The position numbers and the translations under genes are program-made. Of a stretch of 51,387 nucleotides of DNA, positions 40,557-48,472 are shown one piece after another. Under the pieces are notes generated by a model. That model ran no database searches. It was given only the letters and a program-made list of their open reading frames with translations, and was not told the origin of the DNA. The stretch comes from Bacteroidota bacterium. GTDB lineage: Bacteria > Bacteroidota > Bacteroidia > Chitinophagales > Chitinophagaceae. Location: NCBI GenBank assembly GCA_023437225.1, contig JAEZGS010000003.1, positions 1 to 51,387 of the forward strand, given 5' to 3'. Position 1 is the stretch's first letter; each line of letters opens with the position of its first letter.

Positions 40557-41930
40557 ATGAGTAAAGTCAAGACAGCATTCTTTTGTTCGAACTGTGGATA
40601 TGAAAGCGCGAAGTGGACGGGTAAATGTCCTTCATGCAATCAATGGAACAGTTTTGTTCAGGAGGTCATTCAGAAAGATACAAGTTCAACGCCCACAAGT
40701 TGGAAAGAGTACAATGAAGCACCCCGATTATCGAGAACTGTATCGCTTCAACAAATAAAAACAACGGAACAACACCGCATCGTTACACCAGACAATGAAC
40801 TGAACAGAGTATTAGGTGGAGGCATTGTTCCGGGAAGCATTGTATTAATAGCTGGCGAACCTGGCATTGGTAAGTCGACATTGTTTCTGCAAAACGGTTT
40901 GCAGATGACGAGTCTTCGCACACTATATATTAGTGGTGAAGAAAGTGAACAACAGATCAAGATGCGTGCGGACAGGTTGAAGATCCCTCATGAAGAATTT
41001 TATTTGCTTACAGAAACGTCTACCCAGGTAATATTCCAGGAGATAAAAAAATTAAGGCCTGAGCTGGTTATCGTTGACTCCATTCAAACAATTCAATCGT
41101 CTCTGATCGATTCAACTGCAGGCAGTATATCACAGATCCGAGAATCGGCGGCCGAATTTCAACGCTTTGCCAAGGAAACAAACACACCAGTGTTTCTTAT
41201 AGGTCACATTACAAAAGATGGGACCATTGCAGGGCCCAAGCTTCTTGAACACATGGTGGATACCGTGTTGCAATTTGAAGGCGACAGGCATTATGCATAT
41301 AGGATATTACGAACGATAAAGAATCGCTTTGGAAGTACTGCCGAATTGGGTATCTACCAGATGACCGGTGAGGGAATGCGTGGTGTAAATAATCCAAGCG
41401 AGATATTGATAACACAGAAAGAAGATCAGCTCAGTGGTATTGCTATCGCTGCAACAATTGAAGGCATGCGTCCGTTGTTGATCGAGATACAGGCATTGGC
41501 AACACAATCTGTTTATGGTACACCGCAGCGCACCGTCAGTGGATTTGATCTTCGCCGTCTGCAATTGTTACTGGCTGTGCTAGAGAAGCGTGGCGGCTTT
41601 CACTTCGGCGTTAAGGATGTCTTCCTCAATATTGCCGGAGGCCTTAAAGTTGAAGATCCATCTATCGATCTTGCTGTGATAAGTGCGCTACTATCTTCTT
41701 ATGAAGATCAACCTATTGATCCCGGTATATCATTCGCGGGCGAGGTAGGCCTTAGTGGAGAGATCAGAGCAGTGAACCGGATCGAACAACGAATAGCAGA
41801 AGCTGAAAAGCTTGGCTTCGAAAAGATCATTATCTCTAAATATAATAAGGGATTAAAAAAGGAACACTTCAATATTGAAATAGTGATGCTGGGTCGTGTA
41901 GAGGAAATGTATCAATATTTGTTTCAGTGA
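40557..41930 (+). CDS. radA: DNA repair protein RadA
   Basis: RecA-like ATPase that drives branch migration in recombinational repair. The 457-residue protein has the N-terminal zinc finger C10-C13...C24-C27 (FFCSNCGYESAKWTGKCPSC), Walker A GEPGIGKST at 100-108, the RadA-specific KNRFG motif at 255-259, and a C-terminal Lon-like domain (GGLKVEDPSIDLAVISALLS). It is complete and typical in length. Its TGA stop overlaps the GTG start of the ComF-like gene by 4 bp. Confidence 0.97.
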   Translation: MSKVKTAFFCSNCGYESAKWTGKCPSCNQWNSFVQEVIQKDTSSTPTSWKEYNEAPRLSRTVSLQQIKTTEQHRIVTPDNELNRVLGGGIVPGSIVLIAGEPGIGKSTLFLQNGLQMTSLRTLYISGEESEQQIKMRADRLKIPHEEFYLLTETSTQVIFQEIKKLRPELVIVDSIQTIQSSLIDSTAGSISQIRESAAEFQRFAKETNTPVFLIGHITKDGTIAGPKLLEHMVDTVLQFEGDRHYAYRILRTIKNRFGSTAELGIYQMTGEGMRGVNNPSEILITQKEDQLSGIAIAATIEGMRPLLIEIQALATQSVYGTPQRTVSGFDLRRLQLLLAVLEKRGGFHFGVKDVFLNIAGGLKVEDPSIDLAVISALLSSYEDQPIDPGISFAGEVGLSGEIRAVNRIEQRIAEAEKLGFEKIIISKYNKGLKKEHFNIEIVMLGRVEEMYQYLFQ

Positions 41931-42628
41931 TAAAGAAAGAAATCGGATTTGCTTTAGAATGCGTCTCACATCTATTCTTCCCGAAGATATGTGCGGGATG
42001 TGGTACAGACCTTCGTGAAGAGGGTATCATCTGCGCCGCATGCATATCTGATCTTCCTTACACCAATTTTCATATGCACACCGGTAACCCGGTAGAGAAA
42101 ATATTTTGGGGACGTGTTCCTTTATACTCAGCATTCAGCATGCTTTTCTTCCATAAACATTCGGTGGTGCGTCAACTCATGCATCAACTTAAGTATGGTG
42201 GTAACAGACATGTAGGAATGTTCCTGGGAAACAGAATGGGTGAGTTGATGCTGCAGTCCAATCGGTACACAAACGTTCAATACATCGCACCGCTTCCACT
42301 TCATCCTGCTAAACAAAAGATCAGGGGATATAACCAGGCACAGATCATCGCAACAGGTATCAGCGAAGTCATCAATGTGCCGGTTGAGGAAAACCTTATT
42401 CGCAGGGCAACTAAAAATGAAACGCAAACTCAAAAAAACCGCATTGAACGCTGGAACAATATGAGCGGGAAATTCAAAGCAGTGAAAGATGCAGACCTCG
42501 ACAAAAATCACATACTTCTTGTTGATGATGTAGTAACCACGGGCGCAACCCTTGAAGCATGTGCATCCATACTCGTTGATATGAATGCGCAGGTAAGTGT
42601 TGCGACGGCGGCATATACAACAATGTAG
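41927..42628 (+). CDS. ComF-family phosphoribosyltransferase-like protein
   Basis: The 233-residue protein begins with GTG in a GTGA overlap with radA. It has an N-terminal four-cysteine zinc finger (FFPKICAGCGTDLREEGIIC, then AAC) and a PRT domain with the PRPP loop ILLVDDVVTTGATLEACASI and the family segment RGYNQAQIIATGI. ComF proteins are needed for DNA uptake in competent bacteria and are linked there to primosome and recombination factors. Coupling to radA fits a DNA-processing role. A nearby comEC gene supports potential competence, though no uptake pilus genes are present. Confidence 0.92.
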   Translation: MIKKEIGFALECVSHLFFPKICAGCGTDLREEGIICAACISDLPYTNFHMHTGNPVEKIFWGRVPLYSAFSMLFFHKHSVVRQLMHQLKYGGNRHVGMFLGNRMGELMLQSNRYTNVQYIAPLPLHPAKQKIRGYNQAQIIATGISEVINVPVEENLIRRATKNETQTQKNRIERWNNMSGKFKAVKDADLDKNHILLVDDVVTTGATLEACASILVDMNAQVSVATAAYTTM

Positions 42629-42675
42629 CACCAGACTCTTTCGACCAGTAATCACAATCCATTACATTTGTCACA

Positions 42676-44070
42676 ATGAGACCGGTTTATCTTTGCCTGA
42701 TCATATTTTTTGCGGCCCTGCTTTCCTGCAGCAAGGATGGATTCATCAATAGCAGTAATGCGAGGTTATCGGTCTCCGAATCACTCATCACCTTCGACAC
42801 GGTATTCACTTCAACAGGGTCCATCACCAAATTTTTCAAGATCTTCAATGATAACGATGCGCGGCTTCGGATCAACGAGATCCATTTAGCAGGTGGCGCT
42901 GATTCCCGGTTCACGATCAACATTAATGGCCTACCAACTCATACTGCCCAGGATTTAATAGTTGATGCAAACGACAGCATTTATGTATTCGTAACTGCAA
43001 ATATTGGTGCCACAGGAGGAAATGCACCGTTTATTGTTGAAGATAGCATATCGATCCTGTTCAATGGGAACAAGCGATGGGTGCAGTTACAAGCCTGGGG
43101 TCAGGATGCGCATTTCATTCGGAATGCCCGACTCAATGAAGATCAGACCTGGACGAATGATAAGCCGTATGTGATCATTGGTGGGATGCGGCTCGAAGAA
43201 GGAAACACATTGACCATAGAAGCCGGTTGCAGGATATACTCACATGCTGATGCACCGATGATCATTGATGGAACGCTTAAAGCGATCGGAGAAGAATATG
43301 ACAGCATGAAGGTGACGTTTCAATCGGATAGGTTGGATCGGCCCTATAGCGAACACCCGGGAAGCTGGCCCGGGATAGTATTTTCCGAATCAAGCATGAA
43401 CAACGAGCTAAGGTTTGTGCAACTCAAAAACGCCTACCAGGGAATTGTGATCCGGGGCAACCAGCAAACGGAAACACAATTAAAGTTAAGCGAGACAATC
43501 ATCTCAGGTTGTTATGACGCGGGCATCTTATCATTTGGTGCCGTGGTTGAAGGTGACAATATTCTGATCAACAACTGTGGCAAGGGCATTGTGCTGGCGC
43601 ATGGCGGACAATACAGGTTCCGGCACTGCACTATTGCAGGATTGAATAGCCCGTATCTGCCGCACAAGGAAGCCAGCTTACAAATAAGCGATAACGTTCG
43701 CGATGCGGGCGTTGTATATATTAACGAACTCAACGCACTATTCGAAAACTGTATCATATGGGGTTCGGACGGAATCGTTGAAGACGAAGTGCTGGTGCAT
43801 CGTGCGGGCAATGAACCTTTTAGAATCCGGATAGATAACTCGATCATAAGATGGCAACGAACACCTTCATTGATAGAAGGCGATGATAATATCATCAATG
43901 AAGACCCTGGATTTATTGGGGAAGGCGAAGATACCAGGCAGTTTGATTTCCATTTAGCCGAATGGTCGGTCGCGATAGATAAGGGGAAACGAACCAGCGT
44001 GGCAATCGACCTTGATGGAATAACCAGGGACACTTTGCCTGATATCGGCTGCTATGAAAAAAGACCCTGA
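42676..44070 (+). CDS. Lipoprotein with beta-helix repeats, unknown function
   Basis: 464 residues with a lipoprotein signal ending LLSC (C18). An Ig-like N-terminal part (SLITFDTVFTSTGSITKFFK, IFNDNDARLRINEIHL) is followed by a right-handed parallel beta-helix, seen in rungs such as LRFVQLKNAYQGIVIRGNQ, ETIISGCYDAGILSFGAVVE, NILINNCGKGIVLAH and ALFENCIIWGSDGIVED. The end (GITRDTLPDIGCYE) resembles the choice-of-anchor closing of beta-helix surface proteins. No catalytic residues are apparent. It may bind polysaccharide or act in adhesion, but that is inference. Confidence 0.85.
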   Translation: MRPVYLCLIIFFAALLSCSKDGFINSSNARLSVSESLITFDTVFTSTGSITKFFKIFNDNDARLRINEIHLAGGADSRFTININGLPTHTAQDLIVDANDSIYVFVTANIGATGGNAPFIVEDSISILFNGNKRWVQLQAWGQDAHFIRNARLNEDQTWTNDKPYVIIGGMRLEEGNTLTIEAGCRIYSHADAPMIIDGTLKAIGEEYDSMKVTFQSDRLDRPYSEHPGSWPGIVFSESSMNNELRFVQLKNAYQGIVIRGNQQTETQLKLSETIISGCYDAGILSFGAVVEGDNILINNCGKGIVLAHGGQYRFRHCTIAGLNSPYLPHKEASLQISDNVRDAGVVYINELNALFENCIIWGSDGIVEDEVLVHRAGNEPFRIRIDNSIIRWQRTPSLIEGDDNIINEDPGFIGEGEDTRQFDFHLAEWSVAIDKGKRTSVAIDLDGITRDTLPDIGCYEKRP

Positions 44071-44126
44071 AGGCCACCGATGACCTCTGTTATTCGTATC
44101 TTTTCATTCAAGAAACACTATTTACC

Positions 44127-44639
44127 ATGTACAAAGCACTATCATTATTCATGATGCTACCAATATTTGTATCCATCTATGATTTTAAAGTATCGTCCCT
44201 TGAAGGGGAAGAAATCAATTTTTCCGATTTCCGGGGTAAGAAGATCCTGATTGTAAATACCGCGTCTGAATGTGGTTACACTCCCCAATATGAAGAATTG
44301 CAAGAGCTCTATAATAAATACAAAGGGAAGCTTGTGATCGTTGGGTTTCCTGCAAATAATTTCGGAGGGCAGGAACCCGGTAGCAACGCAGAGATCAAAG
44401 ATTTTTGCAAACGCAATTACGGCGTAACTTTCCCAATGGCCGAAAAAGTATCCGTAAAAGGCGAAGACATCCATCCATTATTTAAATATCTCACCGAAGA
44501 AGCTGCGAGAAAAGGCATCAAGGATCCCATCGCCTGGAATTTCACCAAGTTCCTATTGGATGAAAAAGGCAAGTTGATCAATGTCTATCCCAGTAAGGTT
44601 AAACCAATGAGCGATGAGATCGTTGGGCAGTTAAAGTGA
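44127..44639 (+). CDS. Glutathione-peroxidase-family thiol peroxidase
   Basis: 170 residues. The catalytic tetrad is C49 (NTASECGYTPQYEEL), Q82 (NNFGGQEPGS), W137 and N138 (IAWNFTKFLLD), with a likely resolving cysteine C94 (IKDFCKRNYGV). Cysteine replaces selenocysteine, so it is expected to use thioredoxin. The N-terminus is hydrophobic (MYKALSLFMMLPIFVSIYDF) and may be an uncleaved anchor or signal, suggesting an envelope location. It reduces lipid and other hydroperoxides. It lies 56 bp after the beta-helix lipoprotein and 18 bp before holB. Confidence 0.92.
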   Translation: MYKALSLFMMLPIFVSIYDFKVSSLEGEEINFSDFRGKKILIVNTASECGYTPQYEELQELYNKYKGKLVIVGFPANNFGGQEPGSNAEIKDFCKRNYGVTFPMAEKVSVKGEDIHPLFKYLTEEAARKGIKDPIAWNFTKFLLDEKGKLINVYPSKVKPMSDEIVGQLK

Positions 44640-44657
44640 TAGCCTTAGTTTTGCCAG

Positions 44658-45863
44658 ATGCAGTTTAAAGAGGTAATCGGACAGGAGCCGGTGAAGCAAC
44701 ATCTTGTGGACATGGTTCATTCAAACCGGTTGAGCCATGCATTGCTTTTTCTTTCCAAAGAAGGTGCCGGTGGGCTTCCCATGGCGTTGGCCTTTGCCCA
44801 ATACCTTGTGTGTGAAAAGGTGCAGAGATCAGGTGCCGATACCGGACCATCCCTTTTTGGTGATGCCGCGCCGGTTGAAACATTGATCCCTGCTGATTCT
44901 TGCGGTGTATGCTCGGGTTGTTTGAAGGCAGCGCAAATGGTACATCCGGACATTCATTTTTCGTTTCCTACCATCGCCAAAAAAGACAGCTCATCTACGT
45001 CTATCGTTTGCAACGACTGGATCGTGGAATACCGGGAATTTGTGAAGAACATGCCCTATGGTAACTCTTTTGACTGGCTACAGTTTCTTAATGCGGAGAA
45101 CAAGCAGGGCAACATCACTGCAGCAGAGTGTAATGACATCATCCGAAAGCTTAGCGTCAAAAGCTTTGAGAGCGGATACAAGGTGCTGATCATGTGGATG
45201 CCCGAGTATCTTGGTAAAGAGGGCAACAAGTTGCTTAAGATCATTGAAGAGCCGCCAGCCAATACGGTGTACATCCTTGTGGCTGAAAATGAGAACCTGA
45301 TCCTGCAAACAATATTATCAAGGACACAGCTCATCCGGGTTCCTGCACTTGAGGCCGAAGATATCAGCACAGCACTTCAGCAAAAGGCAGGAATCGAGGC
45401 AACGAGCGCGCGACAAATCGCCATTATGGCGGAAGGCAGTTATCGCGAAGCAATACAAATGCTCAACCATGCGTCGGAGGACTGGTTGTCTATCCTAAGA
45501 GAATGGCTCAATGCCATACTAAGAAACGGTCCCGTGGCGCAAGTAAAATGGGTAGAGGAAGTGAGCAAGCTTGGAAGAGAAAAGCAAAAGCAGTTTTTAA
45601 AGTATTGTACTCACCTGGTGGAGTTTTCGATAAGGGCGCAATCAATACCTGGCGGAGCGGATAATCTGCCGGAAGGAGAAAGGGATTTTGCCAATCGCCT
45701 CAATAAGATTGCAGACTTTTCACAGCTTGATGCAATAGTAACGGAGTTCGATAAAGCTGCTTATCATATTGAGAGAAATGCGAATGCAAAGATGCTGTTT
45801 CATGCACTGACGATAAGGCTGGCCTATATCATTAAGGATAAATCCTTAATTTTGATAGGATAG
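44658..45863 (+). CDS. holB: DNA polymerase III delta-prime-type clamp-loader subunit
   Basis: 401-residue AAA+ clamp-loader protein. The start MQFKEVIGQEPVKQHLVDMV is the HolB/DnaX pattern. The zinc-binding cysteines are C52 and C82-C85-C88 (SCGVCSGCLK). EGNKLLKIIEEPPANTVYIL and LSRTQLIRVPAL match sensor and SRC regions. The P-loop is degenerate (SKEGAGGLP), as in delta-prime subunits that do not hydrolyse ATP. The long linker between the cysteines (residues 53-81) is larger than usual. The last codons form an inverted repeat, ATTAAGGAT/ATCCTTAAT. Confidence 0.9.
   Translation: MQFKEVIGQEPVKQHLVDMVHSNRLSHALLFLSKEGAGGLPMALAFAQYLVCEKVQRSGADTGPSLFGDAAPVETLIPADSCGVCSGCLKAAQMVHPDIHFSFPTIAKKDSSSTSIVCNDWIVEYREFVKNMPYGNSFDWLQFLNAENKQGNITAAECNDIIRKLSVKSFESGYKVLIMWMPEYLGKEGNKLLKIIEEPPANTVYILVAENENLILQTILSRTQLIRVPALEAEDISTALQQKAGIEATSARQIAIMAEGSYREAIQMLNHASEDWLSILREWLNAILRNGPVAQVKWVEEVSKLGREKQKQFLKYCTHLVEFSIRAQSIPGGADNLPEGERDFANRLNKIADFSQLDAIVTEFDKAAYHIERNANAKMLFHALTIRLAYIIKDKSLILIG
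45831..45853 (+). terminator. Possible terminator inside the 3' end of holB
   Basis: ATTAAGGAT and ATCCTTAAT form a 9-bp perfect stem with a 2-nt gap (practically a 4-nt loop), followed by TTT. It lies within the last twelve codons. The T run is short and the stem is A/T-rich, so function is doubtful. Confidence 0.35.
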
Positions 45864-45917
45864 GTGTAAAGAAACCGTGAGATCGAACAGGGAAAGTGAA
45901 TGTATTTTCAATATATA

Positions 45918-45940
45918 TTACAACTGAAGGACAGTTGTAA
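45918..45940. promoter_or_regulatory. Inverted repeat upstream of ricT
   Basis: TTACAACTG and CAGTTGTAA are perfectly complementary around AAGGA in the 208-bp holB-ricT gap. There is no T tract, so an operator or leader hairpin is more likely than a terminator. The rest of the gap is AT-rich without further features. Confidence 0.45.
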
Positions 45941-46071
45941 AGCGTAAAGCTTCTGGCTAATAAATGTTGTTAGCGTCATCGGCGTAAACAATTATGGCCC
46001 TATTCAGAGTGTGATCATTTCCTCCCTGTTCGCGACTTTACTTATTTTTTAATTTACGTAAATGCAATAAA

Positions 46072-47523
46072 ATGGGCTGTAGTTCATGTGGAACGGCAGG
46101 CGGAAAAGTGCTAGGATGCAAGAGCAACGGGGGGTGTAGCAGTGGAAGCTGTAACAGGATGAATGCGTATGACTGGCTCGCAAATCTGCCGTTCAGCGAT
46201 CCTGAAAGTGGTTGCCGTATTATAGAAGTAAGCTTCAATAATGGAAGCCGAAAGGATTATTTTAGAAATACCACTGTACATATTTTCGAAAAAGGAGATA
46301 TGATTGCGGTTGAAGGTATAAGTGGCTTTGATGTTGGGATGGTAAATCTTACTGGCGAAGTGGTGCGGCTTCAATTAAAGAAGAAAGGCATAGATGAAAG
46401 AAATACCGAGATCAAGAAGATCCTGCGCAGAGCTACGGATCGTGACATAGAAGCACTTGAGCAGAACAAGGCGAGAGAAGCGGAAGCAGTGATTCGGTCG
46501 AGGGCCATTGCGAAGCAGTTGAACCTTGACATGAAGATCAGTGAGGTAGAGATACAGGCCGATGGAAGGAAGGCGACTTTTTATTATATCGCGGATGACC
46601 GCGTGGACTTCAGGGAGCTTATAAAGATATACGCGAAAGAGTTTAAGGTTAAGGTGGAAATGCGACAGATCGGGGCCAGGCAGGAAGCCGGAAAAGTGGG
46701 CGGTATCGGTAGTTGCGGTCGCGAACTATGTTGCAGCACGTGGCTTACGGATTTCAAATCGGTAAATACCACCGCCGCTCGATATCAAAATTTATCGATC
46801 AACCAGACGAAGCTCAGTGGCCAGTGCGGTCGATTGAAATGCTGTTTGAATTATGAACTTGATACCTACCTGGATGCACTTCAGCATTTCCCTGAGAATG
46901 CCGATACGATTAGGGTGGCGAAGGGAACGGCAAACCTTATCAAGAAAGATATTTTCAAGAACCTGATGTGGTATATACTACCTGATAGCTCTAAACAGTA
47001 TCCTCTTACAATTGAGAGAGTGAAGAAGATCAGACAACTTAATATGCAGGGAATTATCCCTGATGAGTTGGAAGCGGTTGAGCTGACAAGCATGAAACCG
47101 AAGGAAGTTGAACAGGAGTTTGTTGAATTAGTGGGTCAGATATCTTTGAAGAGCCTGGAAAAGGCCGAGAAAAAGAAGCGGCATTTGCAACATCAGAAAG
47201 ATAAGAAACCGGGCGGACCAGCACCTACTCAACAGAGGGCACAGGGTCCAAGGCCTTCACAGCCGCAACGACCACAACAGCAACAATCTGGTTCGCAACA
47301 GGGGCAACAAGGTCGCCCACAACCTGGTTCACAACAGGGGCAGCAAGGTCGCCCACAACAGCAGGGACGTCCTCAGCAACCTGGAAGGCAGCAACCTCAA
47401 AACCGACCCGGTAATCAACCACGGCAGGGTGATCAACAACGGGGTCAGGGTCAGCAGGGTCGTCCACCCCAACAACCTTCGCAACCGAAGCCACCAGGAG
47501 GACAACCGCCGAAAGAAAATTAA
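46072..47523 (+). CDS. ricT: RicT (YaaT/PSP1) iron-sulfur regulatory subunit
   Basis: 483 residues. The PSP1 domain (about 65-300) carries the family cysteine motifs GGIGSCGRELCCSTWL and GQCGRLKCCLNYE, which bind a 4Fe-4S cluster in the Bacillus RicAFT complex, where it promotes RNase Y-dependent mRNA maturation. A Bacteroidota-type N-terminus adds five cysteines (C3, C6, C16, C22, C27). The C-terminal 80 residues are Gln/Gly/Pro/Arg-rich low complexity with a 12-residue repeat GSQQGQQGRPQP. RicA and RicF partners are not in the window, nor is gldH, which often follows ricT in this phylum. Confidence 0.92.
   Translation: MGCSSCGTAGGKVLGCKSNGGCSSGSCNRMNAYDWLANLPFSDPESGCRIIEVSFNNGSRKDYFRNTTVHIFEKGDMIAVEGISGFDVGMVNLTGEVVRLQLKKKGIDERNTEIKKILRRATDRDIEALEQNKAREAEAVIRSRAIAKQLNLDMKISEVEIQADGRKATFYYIADDRVDFRELIKIYAKEFKVKVEMRQIGARQEAGKVGGIGSCGRELCCSTWLTDFKSVNTTAARYQNLSINQTKLSGQCGRLKCCLNYELDTYLDALQHFPENADTIRVAKGTANLIKKDIFKNLMWYILPDSSKQYPLTIERVKKIRQLNMQGIIPDELEAVELTSMKPKEVEQEFVELVGQISLKSLEKAEKKKRHLQHQKDKKPGGPAPTQQRAQGPRPSQPQRPQQQQSGSQQGQQGRPQPGSQQGQQGRPQQQGRPQQPGRQQPQNRPGNQPRQGDQQRGQGQQGRPPQQPSQPKPPGGQPPKEN
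47290..47361 (+). repeat. 36-bp direct repeat within the ricT tail
   Basis: Two adjacent 36-bp copies starting GGTTCGCAACAGGGGCAACA and GGTTCACAACAGGGGCAGCA encode the 12-residue unit in the disordered RicT tail. The differences are mostly synonymous, and the copy number is likely variable between strains. Confidence 0.85.
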
Positions 47524-47545
47524 TACTGGTCAGTCACTTGATATA

Positions 47546-47572
47546 GATGGATGGGGATTATCTCCATCCATC
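47546..47572. terminator. Hairpin between converging ricT and AIM24-like genes
   Basis: GATGGATGGGGA pairs with TCTCCATCCATC (one G-T pair) around a TTA loop, just after the ricT stop and overlapping the stop of the converging gene. There is no T tract on either side. It probably blocks read-through by structure. Confidence 0.55.
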
Positions 47573-48352
47573 TCCGTCTATGACATTACCGAGTCCGCCC
47601 AGAAGGCTTCCTTCTTCTTTACGGTTAACAGTTCCATAGCTTAGTATGCGACCCGCGAGTCTGCTAATTGGCAGAGTCTGGATCCAAACTTTACCGGGAC
47701 CCCGAAGCGTTGCATAAAATAATCCCTCACCACCAAACAGTGTATTCTTGATCCCGCCAACAAATTGTATGTCGTAATCAACGGTTTGGGTAAATGCTAC
47801 GATACAGCCGGTATCAACTTTCAGCAATTCGCCTGATTGCAATACCCGCTCTGTCACGTGTCCACCGGCATGCACAAAGGCAAGTCCATCGCCTTCGAGC
47901 TTTTGCATAATGAAACCTTCGCCACCGAATAGACCGGTACCCAGTTTTCTTTGAAATTCGATTCCTACAGATACCCCTTTCGCTGCACACAAAAATGAGT
48001 CTTTCTGACAAACGATCTTGCCGCCCATTTCTGAAAGATCCATTGGGATGATCTTGCCGGGATATGGTGAAGCAAACGATACTCTCTTCTTACCTTGCCC
48101 TATGTTAGTGAAGGCGGTCATAAATAAACTTTCACCTGTGAGCAGGCGTTTTCCGGCTGACATCAGTTTTCCGAGAATACCCTTGTTCTGTTGGGATCCA
48201 TCGCCGAAGATGGTTGCCATCTCTATTCCATCGTCCATCATCATAAATGCTCCACTTTCTGCAATTGCAGTTTCGGAGGGATCTAATTCTACTTCCACAT
48301 ATTGCATCTCTTCACCATGCACCCTGTATTCAATTTCATGGTTCGTTCTCAT
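47558..48352 (-). CDS. AIM24/TIGR00266-family protein
   Basis: 264-residue cytoplasmic beta-rich protein. The pseudo-symmetric AIM24 fold is indicated by YVEVELDPSETAIAESGAFM, AGKRLLTGESLFMTAFTNIG, PGKIIPMDLSEMGGKIVCQK, GEGFIMQKLEGDGLAFVHAG, LKVDTGCIVAFTQTVDYDIQ and GEGLFYATLRGPGKVWIQTL. The biochemical role in bacteria is unknown; relatives are mitochondrial biogenesis factors. The ATG at 48352 was preferred to a TTG at 48361. It converges on ricT and is divergent from the M16 peptidase. Confidence 0.92.
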   Translation of the reverse strand: MRTNHEIEYRVHGEEMQYVEVELDPSETAIAESGAFMMMDDGIEMATIFGDGSQQNKGILGKLMSAGKRLLTGESLFMTAFTNIGQGKKRVSFASPYPGKIIPMDLSEMGGKIVCQKDSFLCAAKGVSVGIEFQRKLGTGLFGGEGFIMQKLEGDGLAFVHAGGHVTERVLQSGELLKVDTGCIVAFTQTVDYDIQFVGGIKNTLFGGEGLFYATLRGPGKVWIQTLPISRLAGRILSYGTVNRKEEGSLLGGLGNVIDGDGWR

Positions 48353-48472
48353 TCTTATCAATTTTGGCTCAAGTTAAGTAAGGGATCAAAAATCTTAATA
48401 GGATTTTTTACCAGTGGAAACGGATCGCATAGGTCATAATCACTAAATTGTTGCCCTAACAAATTTTTATAC

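Noticed and set aside
47225..47494. Minus-strand Val/Ala/Asp-rich frame opposite the ricT tail
   Set aside because: It is created by the reverse reading of the Gln/Gly/Pro repeat region, so it is a compositional shadow.
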